64,000 nt of DNA, from positions 32,182 through 96,181 of the forward strand of contig JBIOHC010000010.1 in the NCBI GenBank assembly GCA_044448685.1, given 5' to 3'. A program made the position numbers and the translations under genes. This document shows, piece after piece, positions 31,581 through 40,393 of this stretch. The stretch comes from Palsa-965 sp044448685 (GTDB lineage Bacteria > Bacteroidota > Bacteroidia > Palsa-965). The notes beneath the pieces were generated by a model, which worked only from the letters and a program-made list of their open reading frames with translations, ran no database searches and was not told the DNA's origin. Numbering within the stretch: position 1 is the first letter of the stretch; each line of letters begins with the position of its first letter.

Positions 31581-33537
31581 TCAATACATCATCGACCTGT
31601 TCAAGCTGGTTCTGCCAGGTTTTGAATGAATGCAGGAGCATGGTTTCCTGCTCGGCCATAGTCCTGTCCTGAATGGATAACAGCAGCTCCTGGAGTTTTT
31701 TGTATTTGAATTTCTTTCCTTTCTCACCTCCGAACTGATCGGCATACCCATCGGAGAAGATATAAATGGTATCTCCTTCGTTCAGATGAATGACGTGATT
31801 GGTGAAAGGTTTATGTCCGTCATATTGCCCGATAGGCTGCTTGTCGGCTTTGATTTCTTCCAGAGCATATGTTGTAGTTCCGTTTTCCGGCAGGCGGCGT
31901 ATAATCCAAAGCGGGTTGTTGGCACCGGAATATTCGAGCATACGGGCTTTACGGTCGAGGGAACACAGGCTCATATCCATTCCGTCCTTGACCTCATCTT
32001 CACTTTGTCCGAACACTTCCTGTACAAGTATATTTAGCTTATCCAGGATCTCCGAAGGTGTATCGAGGTGGTATTCTTTCAGGCAGCGGTTCAGGGTGCT
32101 GTAAGCAACCACACTTACCAATGCTCCCGGAACTCCGTGACCAGTACAATCTACTGCGCTGAAAAGGACCTTGCCTGCTGCCTGTCCCATCCAGTAAAAA
32201 TCTCCGCTTACAATATCCTTGGGTTTTAAAAGCACAAAGGATTCGGGCAGGAGCTCTTTAATGGTTTTTCCGGGAGGGAGGATAGCTGTCTGGATACGTT
32301 TGGCATAGTTGATACTGTCAGTAATACTTTTGTTTTTTTCTTCAATCACCGCATTTTTCTCTTCCAGCTGATGGTTGTTCTTTTTCTTGAGGATATAGTT
32401 GCGGTACAGGATAAAGGCCAGAACGAGCAATATCACCATCACCAGCACCATGGCATACATAATAATACGCATCCGGCTGCGTTCATGAGCTGCAATGGTA
32501 TCTTTCTTGTCTTCCTCCATCTTCAGCTTGTCAACTTCATAACGCATTTCATTTTTGGAGATCTCCTTGTTCTTATTATCGTTAAACAGGGTGTCTTTAA
32601 GCGCTGAATAGAGTTTGTGGTAAATATGGGCATTCTTATAATCCTGGTTTGCTTCATAGGCCTCGCTGATACCTCCGTATACATTCATAAGCTGCTCCTT
32701 CTGTCCGGCTTTAACCAGACAGGAGATTGCAGAATCGTAATAAGGGATGGACCGGGCCGGGTCTCCGGTATGGAAATAATAATCGCCCATAGAGGAATAG
32801 GCAGCAGGAAGAGAATAGGTAAGATTTTCTTTTTTGTAGATGTTAAGCCCCTGGGTGATATAGTTCAGGGCCTCTTTGTACCTCTTAAGGTGTATACAAA
32901 GCTCGCCCATATTGCAATAAATAGAACCGGTGGCTTCTATTCGTTTCAGATGTTTATTAACGTCCAGGGCTCTCTGATTTATTTCCATGGCTTTTTCATA
33001 ATCGCCCATTTGCTGAAAGAGGGTGGCCATATTGATAAGGGTGGTAGCTTCGGTTTTGAGATTTTTATGTTTTTTGTCAAGCGCCAGGGCCAGGGAATCG
33101 AAATGCAGGGCTTTGGGTATATTACTCTGGGAAGCATACAGAATACCAAGCTCAATATAGCATCCACCGGCAGTAATATGTGTTTTACCGGCTTCAATCA
33201 GTCTCAGCTCACGGTACAGGAAATCGTTTGCCTTATCAAAATCGCCCATATCGATATAGATGGCACCCAGGTCATGATAAGACTGAGCGAGACCAGGCAT
33301 ATACTGCAGCTTCTCCGCCAGCTTACGGGCCTGTTCGGCATAAGCAATTCCATCTTTGGCGCTGTTATAGCTTATTTCCCAACTGAGGTCTGTAAGCAGA
33401 TGGACCTTGTTGGTATCTTCTTTGCATAAGGGTAATGCCTTCAGCAGGCTGTCTATCTTCTTTTGATCCTGAGCCGGAAGAGCAGCAGAAAGGAGAATGC
33501 ATGTATTAAAAAGCAGACGAAACAAAAGGGACTTCAT
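31561..33537 (-). CDS. TPR-containing SpoIIE-type PP2C phosphatase
   Basis: A 658-residue signalling protein: signal peptide (ending LSAALPAQ), TPR repeats (about residues 40-320, e.g. MGDYEKAMEINQRALDVNKH), one transmembrane helix (about 352-375), a coiled coil (EEKNAVIEEKNKSITDSINYAKR), and a cytosolic SpoIIE phosphatase domain (about 415-658). Metal-binding acids are in SAVDCTGHGVPG, FSDGYADQFGG and the terminal VDDVLIIG. A periplasmic TPR sensor could thus control dephosphorylation of an anti-sigma antagonist, but no such partner is nearby, so the target is unknown. The start codon is preceded by a small hairpin (AGCC/GGCT). Confidence 0.9.
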   Translation of the reverse strand: MKSLLFRLLFNTCILLSAALPAQDQKKIDSLLKALPLCKEDTNKVHLLTDLSWEISYNSAKDGIAYAEQARKLAEKLQYMPGLAQSYHDLGAIYIDMGDFDKANDFLYRELRLIEAGKTHITAGGCYIELGILYASQSNIPKALHFDSLALALDKKHKNLKTEATTLINMATLFQQMGDYEKAMEINQRALDVNKHLKRIEATGSIYCNMGELCIHLKRYKEALNYITQGLNIYKKENLTYSLPAAYSSMGDYYFHTGDPARSIPYYDSAISCLVKAGQKEQLMNVYGGISEAYEANQDYKNAHIYHKLYSALKDTLFNDNKNKEISKNEMRYEVDKLKMEEDKKDTIAAHERSRMRIIMYAMVLVMVILLVLAFILYRNYILKKKNNHQLEEKNAVIEEKNKSITDSINYAKRIQTAILPPGKTIKELLPESFVLLKPKDIVSGDFYWMGQAAGKVLFSAVDCTGHGVPGALVSVVAYSTLNRCLKEYHLDTPSEILDKLNILVQEVFGQSEDEVKDGMDMSLCSLDRKARMLEYSGANNPLWIIRRLPENGTTTYALEEIKADKQPIGQYDGHKPFTNHVIHLNEGDTIYIFSDGYADQFGGEKGKKFKYKKLQELLLSIQDRTMAEQETMLLHSFKTWQNQLEQVDDVLIIGVRV

Positions 33538-33615
33538 GGTTAGCCGTTAAAAGGCTGTCAAAGTTGGGGATTTTTTTGATATAGAGCCAATTGAAGAGCT
33601 GTTTTTACGATAATC

Positions 33616-33638
33616 GTACGACCCTTTCAGGGTCGTAC
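33616..33638. terminator. Perfect palindromic hairpin between genes
   Basis: GTACGACCCT (33616-33625), loop TTC, AGGGTCGTAC (33629-33638). It lies just past the stop of the minus-strand TlpA-like gene, but no T-run follows on either strand. A related fragment (GTACGACCGAGAAGGGGTCG) sits at 51372-51391. It may be a repeat rather than a terminator. Confidence 0.5.
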
Positions 33639-33644
33639 ACATCA

Positions 33645-35051
33645 TCACCAATCTCCAACCTTAGGTTGTTTATTCTGGGTGATTTTGTAGAAAATCTCCT
33701 CCAGACCATCGGCAGGCCCCGGAGCAGGGCTAAGGATAATCTTTCCGTTGGGGCTGATAAGATAATGGTAGGGCACGGAAAAGATATTATAATCATGTTT
33801 TACCTGCTCATTGCTCCCTGCATTCAGGAAGGTCCAGTTCAGATGCGGATTTTGTTTTAATAATTTCTTCATCTCCACTATCTGCTCATCTGTCAGGATC
33901 GTTACCAGACGGAAAAGGGGGTATTTCTTTTGCAGATCTTCCATCATCTTCCATTCACTGATACAGCTTGTACACCACGAAGCGCCGAAGCTGAGGTAAA
34001 TATATTTCCCTTTGAAATCGCTCAGCTTTACCGGCTTTCCGTTCAGATCGGGCAGGGTGAAGCCCGGGGCTGCCGACCCTTTTTTAAGCTGTGTAAAATG
34101 AGCAATGATATTACGGGCTATAAGACGGTGAGCACCAACCTTGCTTTGTTTGGTTGCCTGTTCAAGTATACCAAGGATACGGGCTTGTTTGAAATCCTTG
34201 TTGTTATAGTTTTCATACAACCCTTTCAGCAGAAAAAGTTCCAGCAGGGTATCATTGCTGATGTATTTAACGGGTTTAAGGGCCAGGAGTAATGCCGGGA
34301 GACTTCCGCTTTCGTTGATTGCATCGTACACCGGCTGTCCTTTTGGACTGAGAGCAAACTGATAAAAAGCCTTGTCGAAAAACTGATTGAAGAAAACCAT
34401 GTATTCATAGCTGGAATACAGAATAGGTTTTTTGTCGAGGTAATCTTTGGAAAGGAAATTTTCGCTTTCCAGGGTGCTCACACGCGTGGAAGCTATACTG
34501 TAATCGACATAGGAATGGAAATAAGGGTTCTGAATCTTTTCATACACCGTATTCATGGAGCGGCGGAAAGAATCGAGGGGGATACGCATTTGCTTCAGCA
34601 CAAAGTGCTGATAATTTTTCTTCCAGAAATCATCAAAGTGATCATTGAAATCAAAAATCAGCCCGTTCAGATCCGTCTTATCCATGTCAATAAAAATCAG
34701 ATCTCCATCCTGGTCTATATGTTCATTGATAAACCGGCTGGAATCCCTGTAAGGAAAGTTTACCGCATATGTTTTGCCGGACTGGGCATACATGGGAGCT
34801 TTGACATGCTCGCAGAGGAGGTAGATACGCCGGGTATCTTTCAGATCAAGGCCGAGGCTGAATTGTCCATCAGGTTTCACGGTATCCGATGCAAGCGTAT
34901 GGCGGGTATAGGTGATATAATCCTCGTAATAAAAAGCCTGTATCTCCTTACCCGGAAAGGCTTTCGCAAAACCTCTGATGGATACCTGTGCTTCAAGCCT
35001 GCACAGGCCAGCAAGGAACAGGAAAAGAAGAGTAAGGACGTTTCTTGGCAC
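33645..35051 (-). CDS. Exported TlpA-like thioredoxin-fold protein
   Basis: A protein of about 468 residues with a long N-terminal helical/beta part (about 25-325) and a C-terminal thioredoxin domain (about 330-460): GSAAPGFTLPDLNGKPVKLSDFKGKYIYL read as blocks, the redox motif SWCTSCISEW, and the cis-Pro in FSVPYHYLISP. It should act on thiols in the periplasm; CTSC differs from the common CGPC. I start at GTG 35051 because it gives a compact signal peptide (PRNVLTLLFLFLAGLC) 16 bases after coaD. ATG codons at 35096 and 35108 are alternatives that overlap coaD by 29-41 bases and give an unusually long N-region. Confidence 0.8.
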   Translation of the reverse strand: MPRNVLTLLFLFLAGLCRLEAQVSIRGFAKAFPGKEIQAFYYEDYITYTRHTLASDTVKPDGQFSLGLDLKDTRRIYLLCEHVKAPMYAQSGKTYAVNFPYRDSSRFINEHIDQDGDLIFIDMDKTDLNGLIFDFNDHFDDFWKKNYQHFVLKQMRIPLDSFRRSMNTVYEKIQNPYFHSYVDYSIASTRVSTLESENFLSKDYLDKKPILYSSYEYMVFFNQFFDKAFYQFALSPKGQPVYDAINESGSLPALLLALKPVKYISNDTLLELFLLKGLYENYNNKDFKQARILGILEQATKQSKVGAHRLIARNIIAHFTQLKKGSAAPGFTLPDLNGKPVKLSDFKGKYIYLSFGASWCTSCISEWKMMEDLQKKYPLFRLVTILTDEQIVEMKKLLKQNPHLNWTFLNAGSNEQVKHDYNIFSVPYHYLISPNGKIILSPAPGPADGLEEIFYKITQNKQPKVGDW

Positions 35052-35067
35052 AGTGGGGCGTACTGGT

Positions 35068-35529
35068 TCAGGTAAGGGTGATCCCGGCCGGAACATATGG
35101 GCTGGCATCGCCTCCGTTACGTACTATATCACGGATAATGGTTGAATTTATTGCGCTGAGCTCCGCTACGGGTAAAATAAAGACTGTTTCCACTTCCGGG
35201 GCCTGGGCCTTATTCATCTGGGCAATGGCTTTTTCAAATTCGAAGTCGGCAGCGGTTCTGATTCCCCGGAGGATATACTGGGCATTGTGCTTTTTGCAGA
35301 AATGAACGGTCAGGCCGCTGAAGCTTGTAATGCTTATTTTAGGCTCATTGCCGAAGACCTGTTTAAGCCAGGCCAGCCTTTGTTCAAGCGTAAAATAATA
35401 GCTCTTGTTGGAGTTGACGCCGATAGCGATAATCAGTTCATCAAACAGGGGAAGGGCTCGTCTGACAATACTTTCATGCCCTATTGTAACCGGATCAAAA
35501 GATCCCGGGAAGACGGCTGTTCTTTTCAT
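35068..35529 (-). CDS. coaD: Phosphopantetheine adenylyltransferase
   Basis: Adenylylates 4'-phosphopantetheine, the penultimate step of coenzyme A synthesis; CoaE, the last enzyme, is encoded at 17403. The 153-residue length is typical. The nucleotidyltransferase signature FPGSFDPVTIGHESIVRRA has the T/HxGH-type motif, YILRGIRTAADFEFE binds pantetheine phosphate, and the second motif is INSTIIRDIVRNGGD. It is the first of three CDSs read downstream of rsmD, with 29 bases between the genes. Confidence 0.95.
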   Translation of the reverse strand: MKRTAVFPGSFDPVTIGHESIVRRALPLFDELIIAIGVNSNKSYYFTLEQRLAWLKQVFGNEPKISITSFSGLTVHFCKKHNAQYILRGIRTAADFEFEKAIAQMNKAQAPEVETVFILPVAELSAINSTIIRDIVRNGGDASPYVPAGITLT

Positions 35530-35558
35530 ACAACGGATTTAGGATACCAAGGTAATGA

Positions 35559-36098
35559 TTATTGAAACAGGCTGAAATTGACATTTCCATAAGTCCTTTT
35601 GCTGACAAAATGGGGTACCAGGCTAAGGTCTGTTTCCTTACCATGTTCCACCACCAGGATTCCATCCGGAGCCAGGAGTTTATGTTCAAAGACAAGTGCA
35701 GGTACATCAGCTGTATTGCTCATATCATAGGGGGGGTCGGCGAAAATAAGGTCATACTGACCACCCATGCCTTTCAGAAATGCAAACGCATTGCTCTTGA
35801 CGGTCCGGATAATATCCTGAAGACCCCATTCCAACGCCGTATCCTTGGTGAAGCTGCAGCATTTGGGGTTGTTATCGACTGCTACAACAGAAGCCGCTCC
35901 TCTGGATGCAAGCTCCAGAGATATATTACCTGTTCCGCTGAACAGATCCAGAGCTTTGATACCTTCAAAATCAAGGTGGTTAGCCAGGATATTGAACAGG
36001 CTTTCCTTGGCGAAGTCGGTCGTAGGCCTTACCGGAAGGCTTTTGGGTGCTGAAGCTTTGCGGCCACGATGTGTGCCGCTGATAATACGTATATGCAT
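35559..36098 (-). CDS. rsmD: 16S rRNA (guanine-966-N2) methyltransferase
   Basis: SAM-dependent methyltransferase acting on the small ribosomal subunit. The 179 residues include the N-terminal RIISGTHRGRKASAP and RPTTDFAKESLFNIL, the SAM-binding ALDLFSGTGNISLELASRGA and the catalytic ADPPYDM, all characteristic of RsmD. It overlaps the DUF3822 gene by one base (TGATG) and is followed by coaD, the common rsmD-coaD pairing of many bacteria. Confidence 0.94.
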   Translation of the reverse strand: MHIRIISGTHRGRKASAPKSLPVRPTTDFAKESLFNILANHLDFEGIKALDLFSGTGNISLELASRGAASVVAVDNNPKCCSFTKDTALEWGLQDIIRTVKSNAFAFLKGMGGQYDLIFADPPYDMSNTADVPALVFEHKLLAPDGILVVEHGKETDLSLVPHFVSKRTYGNVNFSLFQ

Positions 36099-36973
36099 CA
36101 GCTGAGAAGTTGCTGTGAAAACAAGGTGGAATAAAAATGTCCGGGCAATGTATTCATCGGATGGCAGTATGTAAAGGCATCAGGGCGCTCTCCGAAACGG
36201 ATGGTACGCACATATTTATAAAGCATGGAATAGATGGCTGAATTTTTTTCCACTTCTCCTATCAGGATCAGTTCAAGGGTTTCCGGATTCAGCTTAAGCT
36301 GTTCGCATACAAAGAGCAGGTAATACATAAAATCTTCGCTGGTCTGATGGCGGAAGGTATTGTAAAATTTCAGGTTCTTTCCTTCAAACAGAATTATTTC
36401 AAAATGAGAAAGGGAGATATGTACTACCAGCTTGGGCTTGGATTCATTCTTGTATTTCAGAACCAGGCTTTCGAGCAGGGCGGTGGCCGGGTGACGGAAC
36501 TTCGCTTTCGGAAAACGCTCCTGTACTGCCTTCTTAACCGCTGAAGGCAGATAGTAAATATTCCGTGTTTCAAGTTGAGTAAGTACATCCGTCATCACTT
36601 CATCCCCGGCTTCGGCCGGATGGTTAAAGCCTATATATGATGAAACCTGCGCGGGATCGTAGAGGGCTTCCGGTACCAGGGTTGAACGTGCACTGTCATA
36701 AGCCATACAGACGGATTCGAAAGGAAGACTTAATACAGGATGATCCCTGAAGAGAGATGAAAGGGCTTTGCTCAGGCTTTCGGCATTCAGAGCCTGCTGC
36801 AGATGATAACTTTCAAGCGCTACGAATTTATTCTGTGCTTTATGGTAGACGGCAAACGAACATACTCCCGGTCCAGCTATAAGGTGCAGGGTAAAGCCGG
36901 ATGTGTTTTTCAAATCTGCTGTTTCATCGAGCAGGGAAACAGAAGGGGTCAGTTTGCGGGTTGCGGTGGTCAT
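36098..36973 (-). CDS. DUF3822 protein, ASKHA-like fold suspected
   Basis: A 291-residue cytosolic protein of the Bacteroidota family DUF3822. Visible blocks are LHLIAGPGVCSFAVYH, LPFESVCMAYDSARSTLVPEALYD, IYYLPSAVKKAVQERFP, LVVHISLSHFEIILFEGKNLKFYN and TLELILIGEVEKNSAIY. The two-lobed pattern (xxAG..., VVHISLSHFEII) recalls PilM/FtsA-like actin folds, which is inference only. Association with rsmD and coaD suggests a housekeeping context. The function is not known to me. Confidence 0.8.
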   Translation of the reverse strand: MTTATRKLTPSVSLLDETADLKNTSGFTLHLIAGPGVCSFAVYHKAQNKFVALESYHLQQALNAESLSKALSSLFRDHPVLSLPFESVCMAYDSARSTLVPEALYDPAQVSSYIGFNHPAEAGDEVMTDVLTQLETRNIYYLPSAVKKAVQERFPKAKFRHPATALLESLVLKYKNESKPKLVVHISLSHFEIILFEGKNLKFYNTFRHQTSEDFMYYLLFVCEQLKLNPETLELILIGEVEKNSAIYSMLYKYVRTIRFGERPDAFTYCHPMNTLPGHFYSTLFSQQLLS

Positions 36974-36981
36974 TTGAGAGG

Positions 36982-36989
36982 CAAAGATA
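36982..36989 (-). promoter_or_regulatory. -7 box of the DUF3822-rsmD-coaD operon
   Basis: The minus strand reads TATCTTTG, an exact match, eight bases before the DUF3822 start codon. The implied leader is very short. No TTTG is seen at -33. Confidence 0.5.
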
Positions 36990-37012
36990 AGCTTATTCTG
37001 TTGGTTCCATTT

Positions 37013-37069
37013 CTCGGCTTCGCTCGAAATGACATGTAGGAATAATATGTCATGCCGGGCGGAGTCGAG
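37013..37069. repeat. Palindromic repeat family B, diverged
   Basis: CTCGGCTTCGCTCG (37013-37026) and CGGGCGGAGTCGAG (37056-37069) pair imperfectly, and inner TGACAT/ATGTCA blocks (37030-37035, 37047-37052) pair perfectly. It lies six bases past the stop of the M1 peptidase gene. Confidence 0.8.
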
Positions 37070-37075
37070 GCATGC

Positions 37076-39544
37076 TTATCTGAGAACAACCAGCCTCGTA
37101 TGCCCCGCAGGCCTTCCATTGCTGTAAACAGAAAGGAAATAGACTCCGTTAGTCCACCCGGAAGCATTGAGTGAGAAGCCGCTGCTTAGCACTTTTTCAG
37201 TATGGACAAGTCTTCCCTGCATGTCATGAACCCGGATATCGATTCCTCCGTTGGGCACAAGAATATCTTTTAACTCAACCGAAAAACGATCAGAAGCCGG
37301 GTTAGGCCATATATGAATAGCCGGCTGTGGAGGAACGGTATTTTCAGTTATCCCGGTATAAAAACCTTTCAGGGCCAGGACATACTCACCTTTGTGTAGA
37401 TGCCGGATCGTGATAATCCCGTATTTGTCGGTCAGGCTTCCTTCATTTTTAATGATACCGGTATCCAGCATCCAGTCAGCAGCCGTGTTCGGGCGGTAGA
37501 GGAGGACAACACTGTCTTCCAGATTCGTTGTGGTAAGAAGGTTATTATCCAGACTTCCTCCTCCTCCGGAAGTGATGGCCCGGCCGTCATAGGTGATCTG
37601 GCCTGTGGCATTAAAGGTAGCAGGGAACAGACCGTCTACTTTCCAATAGCGGTTTGGAGACAGGAGATAGGGCCTGCCTCCTGTTTTGAAAGGATCAGGA
37701 GTAGTATAGTTATGTTCTACACAGATCCACGCCGAATCAGTGGAGATGGAAGCATTGGTTGCAGTAACCAGCATACGTCCCCGGAGCTGGCTATTGAAAT
37801 AAGGGCTGGTGGAACTGATATAATGTCTGTCGGCAGTTACAGCATGGCTTATTTTATCATCCAGATTCAGTCCGGCATAGGAAGGCCGGAAAGGAACGGT
37901 GAAATGAAACGTACTGTACTGCCCGTTTACAATTATATGTTGAATGCTTGAATGCAGGAGGCTGTCATTCAAACTGAGTGCAAGGGGAACCTGTTTGAAA
38001 AATGCCGGAGCTCCTGTAAGACGCTGACGAACATAAATAGTTATATCAAAATTGGATCCGTTTGGAAGTACTGAAAAAGAATCCACGGAAAAATGAGGCC
38101 ATCCCGGATTGAAGACCCACCCGTTAAAGAAATCCTGAATATTGCCAAGACCTGTTCCGGCAATCAGGTCGTTCATGAAATCGGTACTGCTGCTGCTTTG
38201 AAAAGGACGGTTGCTGAGATGGTATTTGAGACCCAGGAAGAAGAGGGAGTCGCCCATATAGCTGCGCAGCGTATGGGCCACATCTCCTCCTTTGTGGTAT
38301 ACATGGTCTCCATAAGTATAAGCATGAGGAACACCCGACACAGCAAGATACCCTCCTTCTTTCCAGTTGGCGTAATGCAATACATCATCATGGTATCCTA
38401 CAACCTGAGCCAGGTAGGCAGGATATCCGTATACATTTTCCATAAAAATATACTGTGAATAGGTTGCCCATCCTTCATTGAGCCACATATCCCCTTCTGT
38501 GTTGCAGGTAACGAGATCACCGAACCAGTGGTGACTGAGTTCATGAGCCATCAGCTGACTTTCATACGTTGTTGTTCCGTTGGCAAAAGCTTTTGGGAAA
38601 GTGATATTACTGGCATGCTCCATAGCTCCTGAACTGAAAGGAACAAGGGAATAGCCCACCTTATCCCATCTGTAAGGTCCGTATCTGGATTCAAATCCGG
38701 CAAAGGCATTGGGGAGGTGGATAAAAGAGTTCTTCATATTGACTGTATCGCCTGGAATAGCAGCAATAACGACAGGTTTGGGACCGGTCAGAGATGCGAA
38801 TGTCATATTGACCTGGGTGAATGGAGCCACAGCCACACAAGCCAGATAAGAAGGGATGGTTTTGTTCAGCACCCATTTACGGGTACGCAGGCCGGAGCCA
38901 TCTGTGGTATCATGGGCAAGCAGTCCGTTGCAATAAGCAATCTTACCGGCATTGGTACTGATATTGAATTCATATACGGCCCTTTCCACAAAATTGTCGA
39001 AACAAGGGTACCAGACTCTTCCGTAGTTATGCGGGTTGGCTGCGAAGCCTACACCCAGGTTATAGGCAAAGGGAGGTTGAAAATAAAATCCTCCCCATCC
39101 GGATGCATCTATTTTGGGTTTCCCATGGTAGTACACAGTGATCACTGCCGTATCTGTTGTATTCAGAGTTACGGGAAGCTTACAGATAATCAAGGTGTCG
39201 TTATAGGTTGACGCAATGCTTGCAGCTCCTATATGCAGGGAATCGATCTTCATATGAAGCAGATCCAGACTGAGCGTTTTAATACCGTTCAGTTTGGGTG
39301 CAAAACGTATGGAGGTATTTCCTCTTAATGTATCCGTCGTGAAATCGGTGATGTTGAGACTGATGGTGTATTTCAGAATATCCACCGTGTCACTTCTCAG
39401 ATTAGATGCCAGGACAGAAGGATGGGAAGCCAGCTTTTCATGAGCCGTCATACGCTGCTTCATAAACTGGCAGGAAGCGGTATCCTGTGCATTGAGCAGG
39501 GTGGAGGATACGCCGAATAAATAAAAGAGTACTCTTTTCTTCAT
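37076..39544 (-). CDS. Secreted M1 family metallopeptidase with T9SS sorting domain
   Basis: An 822-residue exported zinc aminopeptidase. After a signal peptide (ending SSTLLNAQ) comes the saddle domain, then the exopeptidase-like motif SSGAMEHASNITF (GAMEN variant with His) and the zinc site HELSHHW-x-NEGWATY: HExxH with a second Glu 18 residues later (about residues 332-355). A beta-domain follows, and from about residue 740 a type IX sorting domain (IHIWPNPASDRFSVEL, GVYFLSVYSNG). It should be cell-surface or secreted and digest peptides. The GAMEH form may alter specificity. It overlaps rlmB by four bases. Confidence 0.92.
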   Translation of the reverse strand: MKKRVLFYLFGVSSTLLNAQDTASCQFMKQRMTAHEKLASHPSVLASNLRSDTVDILKYTISLNITDFTTDTLRGNTSIRFAPKLNGIKTLSLDLLHMKIDSLHIGAASIASTYNDTLIICKLPVTLNTTDTAVITVYYHGKPKIDASGWGGFYFQPPFAYNLGVGFAANPHNYGRVWYPCFDNFVERAVYEFNISTNAGKIAYCNGLLAHDTTDGSGLRTRKWVLNKTIPSYLACVAVAPFTQVNMTFASLTGPKPVVIAAIPGDTVNMKNSFIHLPNAFAGFESRYGPYRWDKVGYSLVPFSSGAMEHASNITFPKAFANGTTTYESQLMAHELSHHWFGDLVTCNTEGDMWLNEGWATYSQYIFMENVYGYPAYLAQVVGYHDDVLHYANWKEGGYLAVSGVPHAYTYGDHVYHKGGDVAHTLRSYMGDSLFFLGLKYHLSNRPFQSSSSTDFMNDLIAGTGLGNIQDFFNGWVFNPGWPHFSVDSFSVLPNGSNFDITIYVRQRLTGAPAFFKQVPLALSLNDSLLHSSIQHIIVNGQYSTFHFTVPFRPSYAGLNLDDKISHAVTADRHYISSTSPYFNSQLRGRMLVTATNASISTDSAWICVEHNYTTPDPFKTGGRPYLLSPNRYWKVDGLFPATFNATGQITYDGRAITSGGGGSLDNNLLTTTNLEDSVVLLYRPNTAADWMLDTGIIKNEGSLTDKYGIITIRHLHKGEYVLALKGFYTGITENTVPPQPAIHIWPNPASDRFSVELKDILVPNGGIDIRVHDMQGRLVHTEKVLSSGFSLNASGWTNGVYFLSVYSNGRPAGHTRLVVLR

Positions 39545-40299
39545 TTTCCTGTACGTTGTTTAACTGCTTCAAACAGAACGATACCTGCAGCTACAGAAAC
39601 ATTAAGTGATTCTATCTTTCCGTTCATAGGGATCTTTACCCTGGCATCGCTGTTCTTGATATATTCAGGTGAAATACCGTCTTCTTCCGAACCGAGAATA
39701 AAGGCTGTAGGCCCTGAATAGTCGGCGGCAGGATAATAATCGCTGGCTTTCTCTGTGATGGAAACGATTTTCAGTCCGCATTCTTTAAGGTAAGCAATGG
39801 CTGTCTTGAGATTAGGTTCCCTGCAAACAGGTATGGTATGCAAGGCTCCGGCAGAAGCCTTCATGGCATCACCGTTGACCTGTGCGGCTCCGTGAGCCGG
39901 TATCACGACAGCCTGCACTCCGGCACATTCGGCTGTACGGCAGATAGCTCCAAAGTTTCGTACATCCGTGATCCGGTCAAGCACCAGGATTAGCGGGGTT
40001 TTTCCGTCTTCAAAAATACCGGGTAACACATCTTCCACTTTGTGGTAGAGGATATGGGATATAAAGGCTACAATACCCTGGTGGTTACGGTTATTGGTAA
40101 CCCTGTTAAGTTTCTCTGTCGGGACAAACTGGTAAGGTATATTATGATCTTCCAGTAATCGCCTCAGCTCTCCGAAGATTTCACTTTTCAATCCTTTCTG
40201 TACAAATACCCTGTCAAATTCCTTACCCGATAATACTGCTTCCTTGATGGCTCTTAATCCGTAGAGTAAGGTATTATCGTAATCTTTAGGTGGTAACAT
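39541..40299 (-). CDS. rlmB: 23S rRNA (guanosine-2251-2'-O) methyltransferase
   Basis: SPOUT-family methyltransferase modifying the ribosomal peptidyl-transferase region. The 252 residues contain the L30e-like N-terminal substrate domain (YGLRAIKEAVLSGKEFDRVFVQ in two blocks; NHQGIVAFIS) and the knotted SAM domain with LDRITDVRNFGAICRTAE, ILGSEEDGISPEY and IPMNGKIESLNVSVAAGI. All three SpoU motifs are intact. It lies upstream of the M1 peptidase on the same strand with a four-base overlap, an odd functional pairing. Confidence 0.93.
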   Translation of the reverse strand: MLPPKDYDNTLLYGLRAIKEAVLSGKEFDRVFVQKGLKSEIFGELRRLLEDHNIPYQFVPTEKLNRVTNNRNHQGIVAFISHILYHKVEDVLPGIFEDGKTPLILVLDRITDVRNFGAICRTAECAGVQAVVIPAHGAAQVNGDAMKASAGALHTIPVCREPNLKTAIAYLKECGLKIVSITEKASDYYPAADYSGPTAFILGSEEDGISPEYIKNSDARVKIPMNGKIESLNVSVAAGIVLFEAVKQRTGK

Positions 40300-40306
40300 T
40301 TATGTG

Positions 40307-40393
40307 AATTTATGATTTAAGATTTATGATTTACGCGATTGCTGATTATGTGATTTTTTTGAATCTTAAATCGTGATTCATAAATCATAAATT
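40307..40393. repeat. AT-rich inverted repeat
   Basis: AATTTATGATTT (40307-40318) and AAATCATAAATT (40382-40393) are 12-bp perfect arms; inside are further GATTTA and AATCTTAAATC units. The right arm reaches the stop codon of the GWxTD gene. A related structure is at 55243-55310. Confidence 0.75.

Noticed and set aside
32617..33429. 270-codon open frame on the plus strand
   Set aside because: Antisense to the TPR part of the SpoIIE phosphatase gene; no family features.
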